A stretch of 64,000 bases of DNA, from the NCBI RefSeq assembly GCF_015265475.1, contig NZ_CP054493.1:930001-994000 (forward strand), in the 5' to 3' direction. This document shows, piece after piece, positions 45,501 through 54,445 of the stretch (positions are counted from its first letter, which is position 1; each line of letters starts with the position of its first letter). Both the position numbers and the translations under genes were made by a program. The notes under the pieces were generated by a model that searched no databases, was not told the DNA's origin, and saw only the letters and a program-made list of their open reading frames with translations. The stretch is from Candidatus Sulfurimonas marisnigri. GTDB taxonomy: Bacteria; Campylobacterota; Campylobacteria; Campylobacterales; Sulfurimonadaceae.

Positions 45501-46284
45501 TGTATTGGAGGCAGCTTCTTCGAGTGAAAAAGTTGAAGATTTTTTAAAGAAGAATTTTGCCAATAACCCAAGTATAGAGTCCGTAAACGTTAAAGTTAGA
45601 AATGAAGTTACTGTAAAAGAGAAAAAAAATTGGACAGCATATTTTGTTGAGTTAGAAGCTGTTGTTAAAAAAGATAAACGAAAAGTTTCTCAAAAGATGG
45701 TTTGGTTTTCTGACGGTGATGTAATAACAAAAGAGTTATATGATATTAAAAGCAGTAGTAACATTGGCGACTTAGTTTCATTACCATTCAAAGACGAGTA
45801 CTATAGTAAAGAGAATTTGATTTATGGAAATAGCAATGCTAAGCATAAGGTAGTTATTTTTTCAGACCCACTGTGTCCGTTTTGCAGAAACTATGTTCCA
45901 GAAGCAATAAACTATATGAAAAAATATCCAAAAAAGTTTGCAATATATTATTACCATTTTCCACTTCCATCACTTCATCCAGCAGCTGTAGAGTTGGTTA
46001 AAGCGGCTGTTGCTCTTGAACTTAAAGGTAGAAAGAATGTTGTTCTTAACCTTTACAAAGTTGAAGTTAATGCTAGAGAAAAGTCGATAGACAATATACT
46101 AAAAGCATTTAATAAGACTATGGGCTCAAATATCAAGGCACATGATTTAGCTACTAGTGAAGTAAAAAAACATATTGAACATGACTTGAAAGTGGCAGAT
46201 TTAGTAATGGTTAGAGGAACACCAACAATATTTTTTGATGGTGATATGGATAGAACTAAAAACAAATATAAAGAAGCCAAATAG
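45454..46284 (+). CDS. Periplasmic thioredoxin-fold protein, DsbC-like
   Basis: 276 residues with a signal peptide (MLKLLAITVLLSSVLEA), an N-terminal dimerisation-like region (about 25-115) and a thioredoxin domain with the redox site DPLCPFCRNYVP and cis-Pro loop VRGTPTIFFDG. The layout of a helper region before the thioredoxin domain fits DsbC/DsbG disulfide isomerases, while the helical insertion also resembles DsbA. AGGATATAG precedes the ATG. The long overlap with fxsA and the direct junction with hemC support cotranscription. Confidence 0.82.
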   Translation: MSSMLKLLAITVLLSSVLEAASSSEKVEDFLKKNFANNPSIESVNVKVRNEVTVKEKKNWTAYFVELEAVVKKDKRKVSQKMVWFSDGDVITKELYDIKSSSNIGDLVSLPFKDEYYSKENLIYGNSNAKHKVVIFSDPLCPFCRNYVPEAINYMKKYPKKFAIYYYHFPLPSLHPAAVELVKAAVALELKGRKNVVLNLYKVEVNAREKSIDNILKAFNKTMGSNIKAHDLATSEVKKHIEHDLKVADLVMVRGTPTIFFDGDMDRTKNKYKEAK

Positions 46285-47244
46285 ATGGAAAAACTAACAA
46301 TAGCAACAAGAGTATCTGATTTAGCACTTTGGCAAGCGTATCATATAAAAGATAGAATAGAAGCATCTTATCCAGAGATAACAGTTGAGTTAAATAAAAT
46401 TGTCAGTAATGGGGATAAAGTTTTAGATAAGCCACTAGCTTTGATTGGTGGTAAAGGTCATTTTACAAAAGAGCTTGAAGATGAGATGCTAGCAGGTAAT
46501 GCAGATATAGCTGTACACAGTCTAAAAGATGTTCCAACATATATACCTCAAGGGTTAGAGCTGGTTGCTGTTACTCAAAGACAAGATCAAAGTGATGTGT
46601 TTTTATCACACAAGTATGAATCTCTTGAGAAATTACCCCAAGGTGCAGTAGTTGGAACGACAAGCCTAAGAAGAAGAATGCAGCTTTTACAACAACGACC
46701 AGACTTAAAAGTAAAAGATTTAAGAGGTAATGTAAATACAAGACTTAGAAAACTAAGTGAAGGTCAATATGATGCGATTATATTAGCCTGGATTGGACTT
46801 AATAGACTAGATTTACTTAAAGATATTCCATATACACAAAAACTCTCACTAGATATGATGATACCTCCTATGGGTCAAGCAGCTCTTGGAATTGAGATAG
46901 TCTGTGGAGATGATAAAATCCGTGAGATAGCTATGAGCCTAAATGATGAAGACACTCTTATTTGTACAAAAATAGAGAGAGATTTTATAAGTAAAATTGG
47001 AGCAGGGTGTTCAGCACCTGTTGCATGTAACGCGGTAAAGAACAAAGACGAAATAACTTTTAGAGTTATGCTTGGTTTTCCTAATGGAACAAATATTATG
47101 AATGAAAAAGTAGTGTTACATGTAGATGAATCCAAAAATCTGGGTTTTGAGATGGCAAAAAAAATGATAGATAATGGCGCACTAGAACTATTGAAAAAAG
47201 CAGAGCAAACAGCATTTAAAGATGAAATGCCACAAAGATTATAA
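46285..47244 (+). CDS. hemC: Hydroxymethylbilane synthase (porphobilinogen deaminase)
   Basis: Joins four porphobilinogens into hydroxymethylbilane. It starts KLTIATRVSDLALWQA, has GKGHFTKELEDEML, HSLKDVPTYIPQGL and TTSLRRRMQLL, and holds the cofactor cysteine in IGAGCSAPVACNAV. Length 319 is normal. It begins at the base after the DsbC-like stop. With hemA this gives two early haem genes in one run. Confidence 0.95.
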   Translation: MEKLTIATRVSDLALWQAYHIKDRIEASYPEITVELNKIVSNGDKVLDKPLALIGGKGHFTKELEDEMLAGNADIAVHSLKDVPTYIPQGLELVAVTQRQDQSDVFLSHKYESLEKLPQGAVVGTTSLRRRMQLLQQRPDLKVKDLRGNVNTRLRKLSEGQYDAIILAWIGLNRLDLLKDIPYTQKLSLDMMIPPMGQAALGIEIVCGDDKIREIAMSLNDEDTLICTKIERDFISKIGAGCSAPVACNAVKNKDEITFRVMLGFPNGTNIMNEKVVLHVDESKNLGFEMAKKMIDNGALELLKKAEQTAFKDEMPQRL

Positions 47245-47283
47245 ACAATTAATGAATAAAATAAATAAAAATAAAGAAAAATT

Positions 47284-49098
47284 ATGAAAAAAACGATAGA
47301 ACTTTTAAAAAAAAACGATGAACTGAAAATTATTGACGCTGAGCTAGATATATATCTTGAGATTCCTCATATTGCGTATGCAGAGGTAAAGAAAAAGGAT
47401 GGCGGTAAAGCCCTTCTTTTTACAAATGTTGTAGATAAAAAAAGCGGTGCAAAATTTGAAGAGCCTGTATTTATGAATGTTTTTGGTTCTTATAGACGCT
47501 GTGAGCTACTTTTTGGCAGAACTATTGAGTCTGTAGCTGATGAGATAACCAAACTTCTCCATATGAAACCACCATCTAGTTTTATGGATAAAATGTCAAT
47601 GGCAAGTGAGCTGTTTTCACTTAAAAATATTTTTCCAAAGCGTTTAAAGGGCGAGGGTGCTTGTCAGAAAGTTAAGTATTTAGAAGATGATATAGATCTT
47701 TACAAAATTCCAGTACTAACAACTTGGGAACAAGACGGCGGTCCTTTTATTACTATGGGGCAAGTTTACACACAAAGTTTAGATGGCGATATGGTAAATC
47801 TTGGAATGTATAGACTTCAAGTTTATGATAAAAACCATTTAGGTATGCACTGGCAAATTCACAAAGATTCTTCTCATTTTTTTGATCAGTATCAAAAAGC
47901 TGGCAAAAAAATGCCTGTTAGTATCGCTATTGGTGGTAATCCACTCTATACTTGGTGCGCTACCGCTCCTCTTCCGTATGGTGTTAATGAGTTACTTATG
48001 TATGGTCTTATTACTAAAACTCCAGCAAAGCTTGTTAAATCTATAACAACTCCGCTCTATATACCTGCTGATGTTGATTATGTGATAGAGGGCTGGGTAG
48101 ATACACAAGAGCTTAAAATAGAGGGTCCATTTGGTGATCATACTGGTTATTATACGCTAGAAGAGCCGTATCCAGTTATGGAAGTTTCTGCAATTACAAC
48201 TAAAAAAGACAAGATATTTTTAGCAACAGTTGTTGGTAAGCCACCTTTAGAAGATAAATATATGGGTTGGGCAACCGGCAAGATATTTTTCCCACTTTTA
48301 AAGACTACTGTCCCTGCTTTAGTCGATTATCATATGCCTGAAAATGCAGGCTTTCATAATCTGATTTTGGCAAAAATGCAACCACAGTATAAAGGTCATG
48401 CTAAACAGTTTATGCACGCTTTTTGGGGTGCAGGACAGATGAGTTTTGTTAAACATGCAGTTTTTTTGGATGAGAATGCTCCAAAGTTAGAGAATTATGA
48501 AGCATTAACATCATATATATTAGATAGGTTTACACCAAAATCGCTTTTCATATCTGAGGGAATTTTAGATGCACTTGATCACTCTTCCCCTGAAACACTT
48601 GTTGGTGGAAAACTAGGTATTGATGCTACAGCTGCAAACAGAGTGGATGCCCCACAACTTTTAGGTGATGAAGAATTATTGAAAATGGTAAAAGAAGTAA
48701 TTCCTGATGCTGTTAATCTCCATCAATTTATGAGAAGAACAAAAAATCCTATTACTGTAATATCAGTAAATAAAACAAAAAATGCCAAAGAGTACTTTAA
48801 TGCTCTTGTAGGTTTGAGTACAAATATTAGAATTGTTGTTTTTGTTGATGATGAAAAAAATGATATATTTAACTCTTACATGTTAATTTGGAGAGTTTCA
48901 AATAATATTGATGCACTTAGAGATATTTTTATATCTGGATTGATGGTTGGTGTAGATGGAACTAATAAAAATATACTAGACGGATTTAGCAGAGTGTGGC
49001 CAGACGATGTTGAATGCACACCAAGTGTTGTGGAGTTATTGAAGGAAAAAGGTGTCTGGGATTTAGACGATAAAACGTATAAAAAGTTTCAATTATAA
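47284..49098 (+). CDS. UbiD-family decarboxylase, menaquinone type
   Basis: 604 residues of the prenylated-FMN-dependent UbiD family. Typical stretches are VLTTWEQDGGPFITMGQ, LGMYRLQVYDKNHLGMHWQ, EGPFGDHTGYYTLEEPYP with the catalytic acid region, and the C-terminal MVGVDGTNK. It is longer than E. coli UbiD (about 500) and matches what is annotated in Campylobacterota as menaquinone biosynthesis decarboxylase in the futalosine route. This assignment rests on family knowledge; the other mqn genes are not in this window. Confidence 0.87.
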   Translation: MKKTIELLKKNDELKIIDAELDIYLEIPHIAYAEVKKKDGGKALLFTNVVDKKSGAKFEEPVFMNVFGSYRRCELLFGRTIESVADEITKLLHMKPPSSFMDKMSMASELFSLKNIFPKRLKGEGACQKVKYLEDDIDLYKIPVLTTWEQDGGPFITMGQVYTQSLDGDMVNLGMYRLQVYDKNHLGMHWQIHKDSSHFFDQYQKAGKKMPVSIAIGGNPLYTWCATAPLPYGVNELLMYGLITKTPAKLVKSITTPLYIPADVDYVIEGWVDTQELKIEGPFGDHTGYYTLEEPYPVMEVSAITTKKDKIFLATVVGKPPLEDKYMGWATGKIFFPLLKTTVPALVDYHMPENAGFHNLILAKMQPQYKGHAKQFMHAFWGAGQMSFVKHAVFLDENAPKLENYEALTSYILDRFTPKSLFISEGILDALDHSSPETLVGGKLGIDATAANRVDAPQLLGDEELLKMVKEVIPDAVNLHQFMRRTKNPITVISVNKTKNAKEYFNALVGLSTNIRIVVFVDDEKNDIFNSYMLIWRVSNNIDALRDIFISGLMVGVDGTNKNILDGFSRVWPDDVECTPSVVELLKEKGVWDLDDKTYKKFQL

Positions 49099-49195
49099 CT
49101 ACTAATATCAAATAACACTTATTTGTGTTGTATATAAGGTTAATATAATTAATAGTAATGTAATATTGAATATTATTAAATTTTGAGGTTCATAT

Positions 49196-49537
49196 ATGAA
49201 TAAGTTTTTCTTTTTTCTGCTGTCTATATTTGTTTTAACGTCGCTCACTTCTAGTGCGGCTGTGTATAAAGGTCAAAGAGAGTTTGTGAAAAAATGTGTA
49301 AAGTGTCATAAGGGTGGACAGGCATTTGTTTCTACTAAGAAAAAAAGAGAATGGAAAAGGTTGATGGCTAAGAAAGGTAAAAATTTAGCACAAATTCATT
49401 TGAGTAGTAAAGACAAGAAAGCTAAAAAATCTATAAAATATTTTACTAATAGAAAGTATAAGAAAAAGGTTAAACATTTGCAACATTTTTTAGTTGAATA
49501 TGCAAAAGACAGTGGAAATGTACCTGCTTGTGATTAA
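49196..49537 (+). CDS. Small secreted monoheme c-type cytochrome-like protein
   Basis: 113 residues with a signal peptide (FFFLLSIFVLTSLTSSAA) and one haem site CVKCH near residue 38 followed by KGG. The rest is extremely Lys-rich (KKKREWKRLMAKKGKN, SSKDKKAKKSIK) with a predicted helix to the end. It is a paralogue-like match to the product at 31735-32091. The high positive charge could bind it to an acidic partner or to nucleic acid or membrane phospholipid. TGAGG lies upstream of the ATG. Function unknown. Confidence 0.78.
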   Translation: MNKFFFFLLSIFVLTSLTSSAAVYKGQREFVKKCVKCHKGGQAFVSTKKKREWKRLMAKKGKNLAQIHLSSKDKKAKKSIKYFTNRKYKKKVKHLQHFLVEYAKDSGNVPACD

Positions 49538-49559
49538 TAGACTCTACGATATATATTTT

Positions 49560-49586
49560 AGATAGAGATAGACTCTATCTTTGTTT
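49560..49586 (+). terminator. Terminator after the cytochrome gene
   Basis: AGATAGAG (49560-49567) pairs perfectly with CTCTATCT (49573-49580) across a five-base loop, followed by a T-rich stretch (TTGTTTCTGC then a run of T residues). It lies 23 bases after the stop. Confidence 0.6.
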
Positions 49587-49711
49587 CTGCTTTTTTTATT
49601 TTGTAAAATCAATTAATTTCGCTAAAATACCAGACTTTTAAATAACTAAATGGCACTATTACTATGCACATTTCACTGAAATAAGTATGAAATAAATTTA
49701 AGGATATAATT

Positions 49712-51091
49712 ATGGATAAAATGTGGTCAGGTCGTTTTTCGGCAGGTGCTTCATCTCTTTTAGATAAGTTCAATGCGTCAATAATGTTTGATAGAAAACT
49801 ATATAAAGAAGACATTGAAGGTTCATTAGCTCATGCCCAAATGCTAGCAAAACAAAATATCCTAACCAAAGAAGAACTTACTCAAATAACAGATGGATTG
49901 AATCAAATAATTGTTGAGATAGAGTCAGATGTATTTGAATGGAATATTCACGATGAAGATTTACATATGGGAATTGAGAAAAGGTTAACAGCTCTTATAG
50001 GCGATGCTGGAAAAAAACTTCATACTGCTAGAAGCAGAAATGATCAAGTTGCAGTTGATTTTCGTCGCTATGTATTAAAAAGAAATTTAGAAATCGTTGA
50101 AGGTTTAAAACTTTTAATGAGTGAAGTTTTAGTTGTAGCCCGGAAGCATACTGAGACACTTATACCAGGCATGACTCATCTACAACATGCTCAGCCAACT
50201 AACTTTGCTTTTCATTTAGGTGCTTACCTCTCTATGTTTAAACGAGATATAGAGAGATTTGAAGATTCATATAGAAGAAATAATGTATCTCCTCTTGGCT
50301 GTGCAGCGCTTGCAGGTACTCCTCATAAAATAGATAGAGATATGACTGCAAAGCTTTTAGGGTTTGATAGTGTGAGTGTAAATTGCTTGGATACAGTAAG
50401 TGATAGAGATTTTGCGCTAGAGATTTTATTTAATATATCTACTATGATGATGCATATTTCTCGTCTTAGTGAAGAGCTTGTTATGTGGTCAAGTTATGAG
50501 TTTGGGTTTGTTGAGCTAAGTGATGAATACTCTACAGGATCGTCAATTATGCCACAAAAGAAAAATCCTGATGTTCCAGAACTTCTTCGAGGTAAAACAG
50601 GTCGTGTTTATGGCTCTTTGATGGGTCTTTTGACTGTAATGAAAGGTTTGCCTTTAGCTTACAACAAGGATACGCAAGAGGATAAAGAGGGTGTTTTTGA
50701 TTCTGTAGAGACTGCTCAAATATCATTGGAGATTCTAAAAGAAGCAATTAAGACAATGGAAGTAAAAGCTCACAATATGAAAAGTGCGTGTTCTGTAGGG
50801 CACCTGGCGGCTACAGATTTAGCTGATTATTTGGTTGAGAAATGTGATATTCCTTTCCGTGAAGCACACTTTATTACAGGAAAAGCTGTCGCAAAAAGTG
50901 AAGAGTTAAAAATCGATTTAAGTGACATTGAGTTTAAATACCTTCATGAGATAGATTCGAGAATAAGCGACGATGTACTGGAGTTTTTAATACTAAAAAA
51001 CTCAATGAATGCTAGAACTTCAGCTGGCGGCACATCAACTGTAAGAACAAAAGAACAGCTTGCATATTTTGAAACTTTCTTACAAGTCTAA
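49712..51091 (+). CDS. argH: Argininosuccinate lyase
   Basis: Last step of arginine synthesis, splitting argininosuccinate to arginine and fumarate. It starts [20 protein letters not shown], has [15 protein letters not shown] and [19 protein letters not shown], and the superfamily signature [12 protein letters not shown]. Length 459 is normal. AAGGATATAATT lies just before the ATG. Same superfamily as the aspartase at 17044. Confidence 0.96.
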   Translation: MDKMWSGRFSAGASSLLDKFNASIMFDRKLYKEDIEGSLAHAQMLAKQNILTKEELTQITDGLNQIIVEIESDVFEWNIHDEDLHMGIEKRLTALIGDAGKKLHTARSRNDQVAVDFRRYVLKRNLEIVEGLKLLMSEVLVVARKHTETLIPGMTHLQHAQPTNFAFHLGAYLSMFKRDIERFEDSYRRNNVSPLGCAALAGTPHKIDRDMTAKLLGFDSVSVNCLDTVSDRDFALEILFNISTMMMHISRLSEELVMWSSYEFGFVELSDEYSTGSSIMPQKKNPDVPELLRGKTGRVYGSLMGLLTVMKGLPLAYNKDTQEDKEGVFDSVETAQISLEILKEAIKTMEVKAHNMKSACSVGHLAATDLADYLVEKCDIPFREAHFITGKAVAKSEELKIDLSDIEFKYLHEIDSRISDDVLEFLILKNSMNARTSAGGTSTVRTKEQLAYFETFLQV

Positions 51092-51097
51092 ACTATA

Positions 51098-51562
51098 ATG
51101 AAAGTAACCATAACGCATAAAGAAGATATGAAGTTTGAAGCTAAAACCGCAAACAGCAGTTTTACAATTAATGTACCTGAAGTTTCCCCTCTAGAGTATT
51201 TTTTAGCAGGGATTATTACATGTAGCGCTACTGACATAGTCTCACTTTCTAAAAATCAGAATAAAACAGTTTCAAATTTAGTAATTGAAGGTGATGTTGT
51301 TAGAAACATAGATTTTCCAAAAAAATTTAATGAACTATTTTTAAATTTTAGTTTTGACTCTGATGCAGATGATACTATGGCTGCTAGATGGGTTATGGCT
51401 TCGTTGGAGACATATTGTTCAACAATCAATACTATTAGAGACTCAGTCCGTATATCATACTCTATTACTCACAATTCAAAGTTAATTCGCGAAAATGAAA
51501 ATATGATTTCAGGTAGCGGAGTAAAAATAGATATGGGTGAAATAGAAGCTTGCCCATCATGA
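51098..51562 (+). CDS. OsmC family protein
   Basis: 154 residues of the OsmC/Ohr fold, thiol-dependent peroxidases. The two reactive cysteines are in AGIITCSATDIVS (about residue 47) and LETYCSTINTIRD (about residue 108), with the usual spacing. Ohr members act on organic hydroperoxides, others are general OsmC proteins; the sequence does not decide. It follows argH by six bases and is probably cotranscribed. No signal peptide. Confidence 0.85.
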   Translation: MKVTITHKEDMKFEAKTANSSFTINVPEVSPLEYFLAGIITCSATDIVSLSKNQNKTVSNLVIEGDVVRNIDFPKKFNELFLNFSFDSDADDTMAARWVMASLETYCSTINTIRDSVRISYSITHNSKLIRENENMISGSGVKIDMGEIEACPS

Positions 51563-51586
51563 TAATATGACAATTTGACATATTAT
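51562..51586 (+). terminator. AT-rich hairpin after the OsmC gene
   Basis: ATAATATG (51562-51569) pairs perfectly with CATATTAT (51579-51586) across a nine-base loop, just at the stop of the OsmC gene. It is weak in G+C and has no clean T-tract, so this is tentative. Confidence 0.35.
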
Positions 51587-51640
51587 TCACACTATATGAT
51601 TTTATACTCTATTATATAAAAAATATATAAGGAGTCTATC

Positions 51641-51760
51641 ATGTTGGAGATAGCAACAGTATTATTAGCTAGTGGAGCTTTATTGATTATGGCTTATGAA
51701 TTGACATATTTATTAAACAATAAAAGAGAGTGGGGAGAAAATTACAGAGGCTTTTTTTAG
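51641..51760 (+). CDS. Small single-pass membrane peptide, 39 residues
   Basis: Reads MLEIATVLLASGALLIMAYE, then LTYLLNNKREWGENYRGFF and a stop. The first half is one hydrophobic helix and the second half is a charged tail. AAGGAG lies seven bases before the ATG, one of the best ribosome sites in the window, which supports real translation. No family is recognised. It sits alone between the OsmC gene and the convergent lytic transglycosylase, with a short T-run at its own end. Confidence 0.6.
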   Translation: MLEIATVLLASGALLIMAYELTYLLNNKREWGENYRGFF

Positions 51761-51784
51761 TCTCTATGATTATATAAGTATTCT

Positions 51785-52972
51785 TTATAGACCATATATT
51801 TTATGATAAGCACTCATTCTTTTTGAAACTTTTTTTAAATACTCTTTTGGTTCATCATATCTTAGATCTTTAATCAGTCTATTATATACCTGTTCAGGTG
51901 TTAAAGTATTGATTACAGGTGCTGCTTTATTCATATTATGAGTTTTAGTAAATGCCCATGCAATATTACCGGCTCCGGTATTATATGCAGCTATTGTGCA
52001 GTAGAGGCGGCTGTCATTATTTTTTATTTCTTTTAAATATTTATAATAGAGTATATGTAAGTATCCGCTTCCCATTGTGATATTGTTTTTGCTATTGTAT
52101 AAATAAGTGCCAGATACAAGCTTTTTCTTTTTATATAAATATTGGTAAGTGTCAATTCCTGCAGACTTTGGAACAATCTGCATTAGTCCATATGCAGGTA
52201 TATGCGATCTCGCTCTTGGATTGAAACTGCTTTCAGAGTGCATAATAGCAAAAACCAAAGGTACAGGGAGTTCCTGTACTTTAGCTTGTTTTTTTACTTC
52301 ATTATAGTAGAGTTTTGACCTTTTAATCATTGCATCTTTAGGCATTTTAACCTTTAGCGTGTAAACTTTTGAGTGTTTGATTTTATTTGAGTTAATCGAC
52401 TTTACTTTATTACTCTCTATAGTCTTTTTTACATAACTTGCTACATCTTCTCTTGTTGGAGTTTTGTTAAATATAACAGTTGACAAAATAGGTTCAGATT
52501 TTACTTCGCTAATTACAATAGAAGATGGTGTTCTTATTTTTGAGAGTCTAATCTCTAGAGGGTCATTTTCCTGAACAGTCTTAGTATCTACAGTAATTAC
52601 TTTTGCCAATGCTATCTGAAGATTTTCATTAGCTTCTTTTTGGGAGTTTGCTATAGTTTGCACAACAATCGTCTCTTCTTCAAAGTTTACATTTGTTCTG
52701 GTTTTTTTATCTTTGGTGTATGAAATCCAACTCTTTTTGGTCGACATTTCAGGATTATCCCAGTAGTTGCTCAGTTCTTTTTTATAACTATTATATTCTT
52801 TTAGATATGTTTTTTGATAGTTCTCAAACTCTTGTTCAAGGTTTTTTTTATAATCATTAAACTCAGTTTTTTCATTTGCAAAATTTTGCATCTGCTGTTT
52901 TTGAAACTCGTCTGCACTTTGAGCAAAAATAATTGTCGCACATGATAAGCTGATGATTATTTTTTTAATCAT
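51785..52972 (-). CDS. Lytic murein transglycosylase, MltC-like
   Basis: Periplasmic enzyme that cleaves peptidoglycan glycan strands to anhydro-muropeptides. It has a signal peptide (IIISLSCATIIFAQS), a coiled-coil stretch, an N-terminal domain resembling the MltC-specific region (about 80-210) and a C-terminal SLT domain. The latter has the catalytic Glu in AIMHSESSFNPRA, then AYGLMQIVPKSAG and CTIAAYNTGAGNIAWAF. Length 395 is close to E. coli MltC (359). There is no lipobox, so it may be soluble in the periplasm. It is four bases from the HIT gene on the same strand. Confidence 0.87.
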   Translation of the reverse strand: MIKKIIISLSCATIIFAQSADEFQKQQMQNFANEKTEFNDYKKNLEQEFENYQKTYLKEYNSYKKELSNYWDNPEMSTKKSWISYTKDKKTRTNVNFEEETIVVQTIANSQKEANENLQIALAKVITVDTKTVQENDPLEIRLSKIRTPSSIVISEVKSEPILSTVIFNKTPTREDVASYVKKTIESNKVKSINSNKIKHSKVYTLKVKMPKDAMIKRSKLYYNEVKKQAKVQELPVPLVFAIMHSESSFNPRARSHIPAYGLMQIVPKSAGIDTYQYLYKKKKLVSGTYLYNSKNNITMGSGYLHILYYKYLKEIKNNDSRLYCTIAAYNTGAGNIAWAFTKTHNMNKAAPVINTLTPEQVYNRLIKDLRYDEPKEYLKKVSKRMSAYHKIYGL

Positions 52973-52975
52973 TAG

Positions 52976-53332
52976 TTAAATTAGACCTTTTGGGTCAACA
53001 TCACTTAAATGACCCCACTTTAGTTTTGCCCCACCAAGTATATGAAAATGGAGATGTTTGACCTCTTGTCCCCCATTATCACCAATATTTGTTATAACTC
53101 TGTAACCACTAGTTTCAATATTCACTTCTTTTGTTACATCATGAATAAACGATGTCATCTTTGCCATCATTTGAGGAGACGTATCATTAAAACTGTCTAC
53201 ATGTAGTTTTGGTATTGCTAAAATATGTATAGGAGCTTTTGGATTAATATCATGAAATGCAAGAAATTCATCATTCTCCGCAATTATATTTGATGGTATT
53301 TCTCTATTTATTATTTTGCAAAACAAACACAT
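52976..53332 (-). CDS. HIT family nucleotide-binding hydrolase
   Basis: 118 residues with the histidine triad HLHFHILGG (HxHxH) near residue 100 and the N-terminal CLFCKIINREIPSNII motif that binds zinc in this subgroup. It resembles HinT/PKCI-type nucleoside phosphoramidases. It is upstream of and nearly abuts the transglycosylase gene. Substrate unknown, as for most bacterial HinT proteins. Confidence 0.92.
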   Translation of the reverse strand: MCLFCKIINREIPSNIIAENDEFLAFHDINPKAPIHILAIPKLHVDSFNDTSPQMMAKMTSFIHDVTKEVNIETSGYRVITNIGDNGGQEVKHLHFHILGGAKLKWGHLSDVDPKGLI

Positions 53333-53402
53333 ATCGTTTCCTTTTTTTATTTATTGTAACATATAAATTAATAAATGAAGCTATATATAAATTATATTTG
53401 AC

Positions 53403-53408
53403 TATAAT
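53403..53408 (+). promoter_or_regulatory. -10 box of the pheS operon
   Basis: TTTGACTATAAT has TATAAT at 53403-53408 and TTTG before it. It is 21 bases before the first pheS ATG, leaving a very short leader without a clear Shine-Dalgarno site. Confidence 0.45.
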
Positions 53409-53428
53409 CTTTTTAAAATTTATGTGGC

Positions 53429-54445
53429 ATGGACCACAGTATGGAGACTCTATTGAAAGAGTGGTATGATGCAATAAAAGAAGCACAGAGTGTTGATAGA
53501 ATTGAAGAGATTCGTATTTCTGTGTTTGGTAAAAAAGGTGTATTAGCAGAGCAGTTTGCTAAGATGAAGACAGCATCAAATGAAGAAAAATCAAAAATAG
53601 CACAAGAGTTAAATACTCACAAGAGTGCCATAATGAATGAACTTACGGCAAGAAAAATAACTCTTCAGACATTAGAATTAAAAGCAGCAATGAAAGCTGA
53701 AGCTATTGATGTTTCTATGTTTAGCTCAAGTTCTGAAGCTGGTGCCCTTCATCCCGTTATGGAGACTATGGATAGAATTGTAGAATATTTTTCTTCTATG
53801 AATTTTGCTGTAAAAACAGGTAATATGGTAGAAGATGATTTTAATAATTTTGAGGCTCTAAACCTTCCTAAATATCATCCAGCTCGTGACATGCAAGATA
53901 CATTTTATTTTAAAGATGAAATGCTACTTCGTACTCACACTTCACCTGTTCAAATCAGGACTATGATGAATACTAAGCCTCCTATTCGTATGATTGCACC
54001 TGGTGCTGTGTTTCGTCGTGATTATGACATTACTCACACACCAATGTTTCATCAGGTTGAAGGTCTATTGGTAGATGACGAAGGCAAGGTTTCATTTGCA
54101 AATTTAAAGTTTATCTTAGAAGATTTTTTAAAGTATATGTTTGGTGATGTTGAAGTAAGGTTCCGTCCATCTTTTTTCCCTTTTACAGAGCCATCGGCAG
54201 AGGTTGATATTTCCTGTGTATTTTGTGCAGGTAAAGGTTGTCGTGTATGTTCTAAAACAGGCTGGTTGGAAGTATTAGGGTGTGGAATTGTTGACCCAAA
54301 TGTGTTTGAAGCAGTTAAATATGAAAATGTTAGTGGATATGCTTTTGGCTTAGGTGTTGAAAGATTTGCCATGCTTATTCATCAGATAGGCGATCTTCGT
54401 TCTCTTTTTGAGGGAGATATTAAATTGTTGGAGCAGTTTCAATGA
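53429..54445 (+). CDS. pheS: Phenylalanyl-tRNA synthetase alpha chain
   Basis: Catalytic subunit of the alpha2beta2 enzyme. It has an N-terminal coiled-coil arm (about 10-90) and the class II core: [61 protein letters not shown] and the closing [14 protein letters not shown]. An insertion with four Cys ([17 protein letters not shown]) is the zinc-like loop seen in some bacterial PheS. Start at 53429 or at 53441 (an ATG in frame); no ribosome site decides. Ends by overlapping pheT by four bases. Confidence 0.95.
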   Translation: MDHSMETLLKEWYDAIKEAQSVDRIEEIRISVFGKKGVLAEQFAKMKTASNEEKSKIAQELNTHKSAIMNELTARKITLQTLELKAAMKAEAIDVSMFSSSSEAGALHPVMETMDRIVEYFSSMNFAVKTGNMVEDDFNNFEALNLPKYHPARDMQDTFYFKDEMLLRTHTSPVQIRTMMNTKPPIRMIAPGAVFRRDYDITHTPMFHQVEGLLVDDEGKVSFANLKFILEDFLKYMFGDVEVRFRPSFFPFTEPSAEVDISCVFCAGKGCRVCSKTGWLEVLGCGIVDPNVFEAVKYENVSGYAFGLGVERFAMLIHQIGDLRSLFEGDIKLLEQFQ

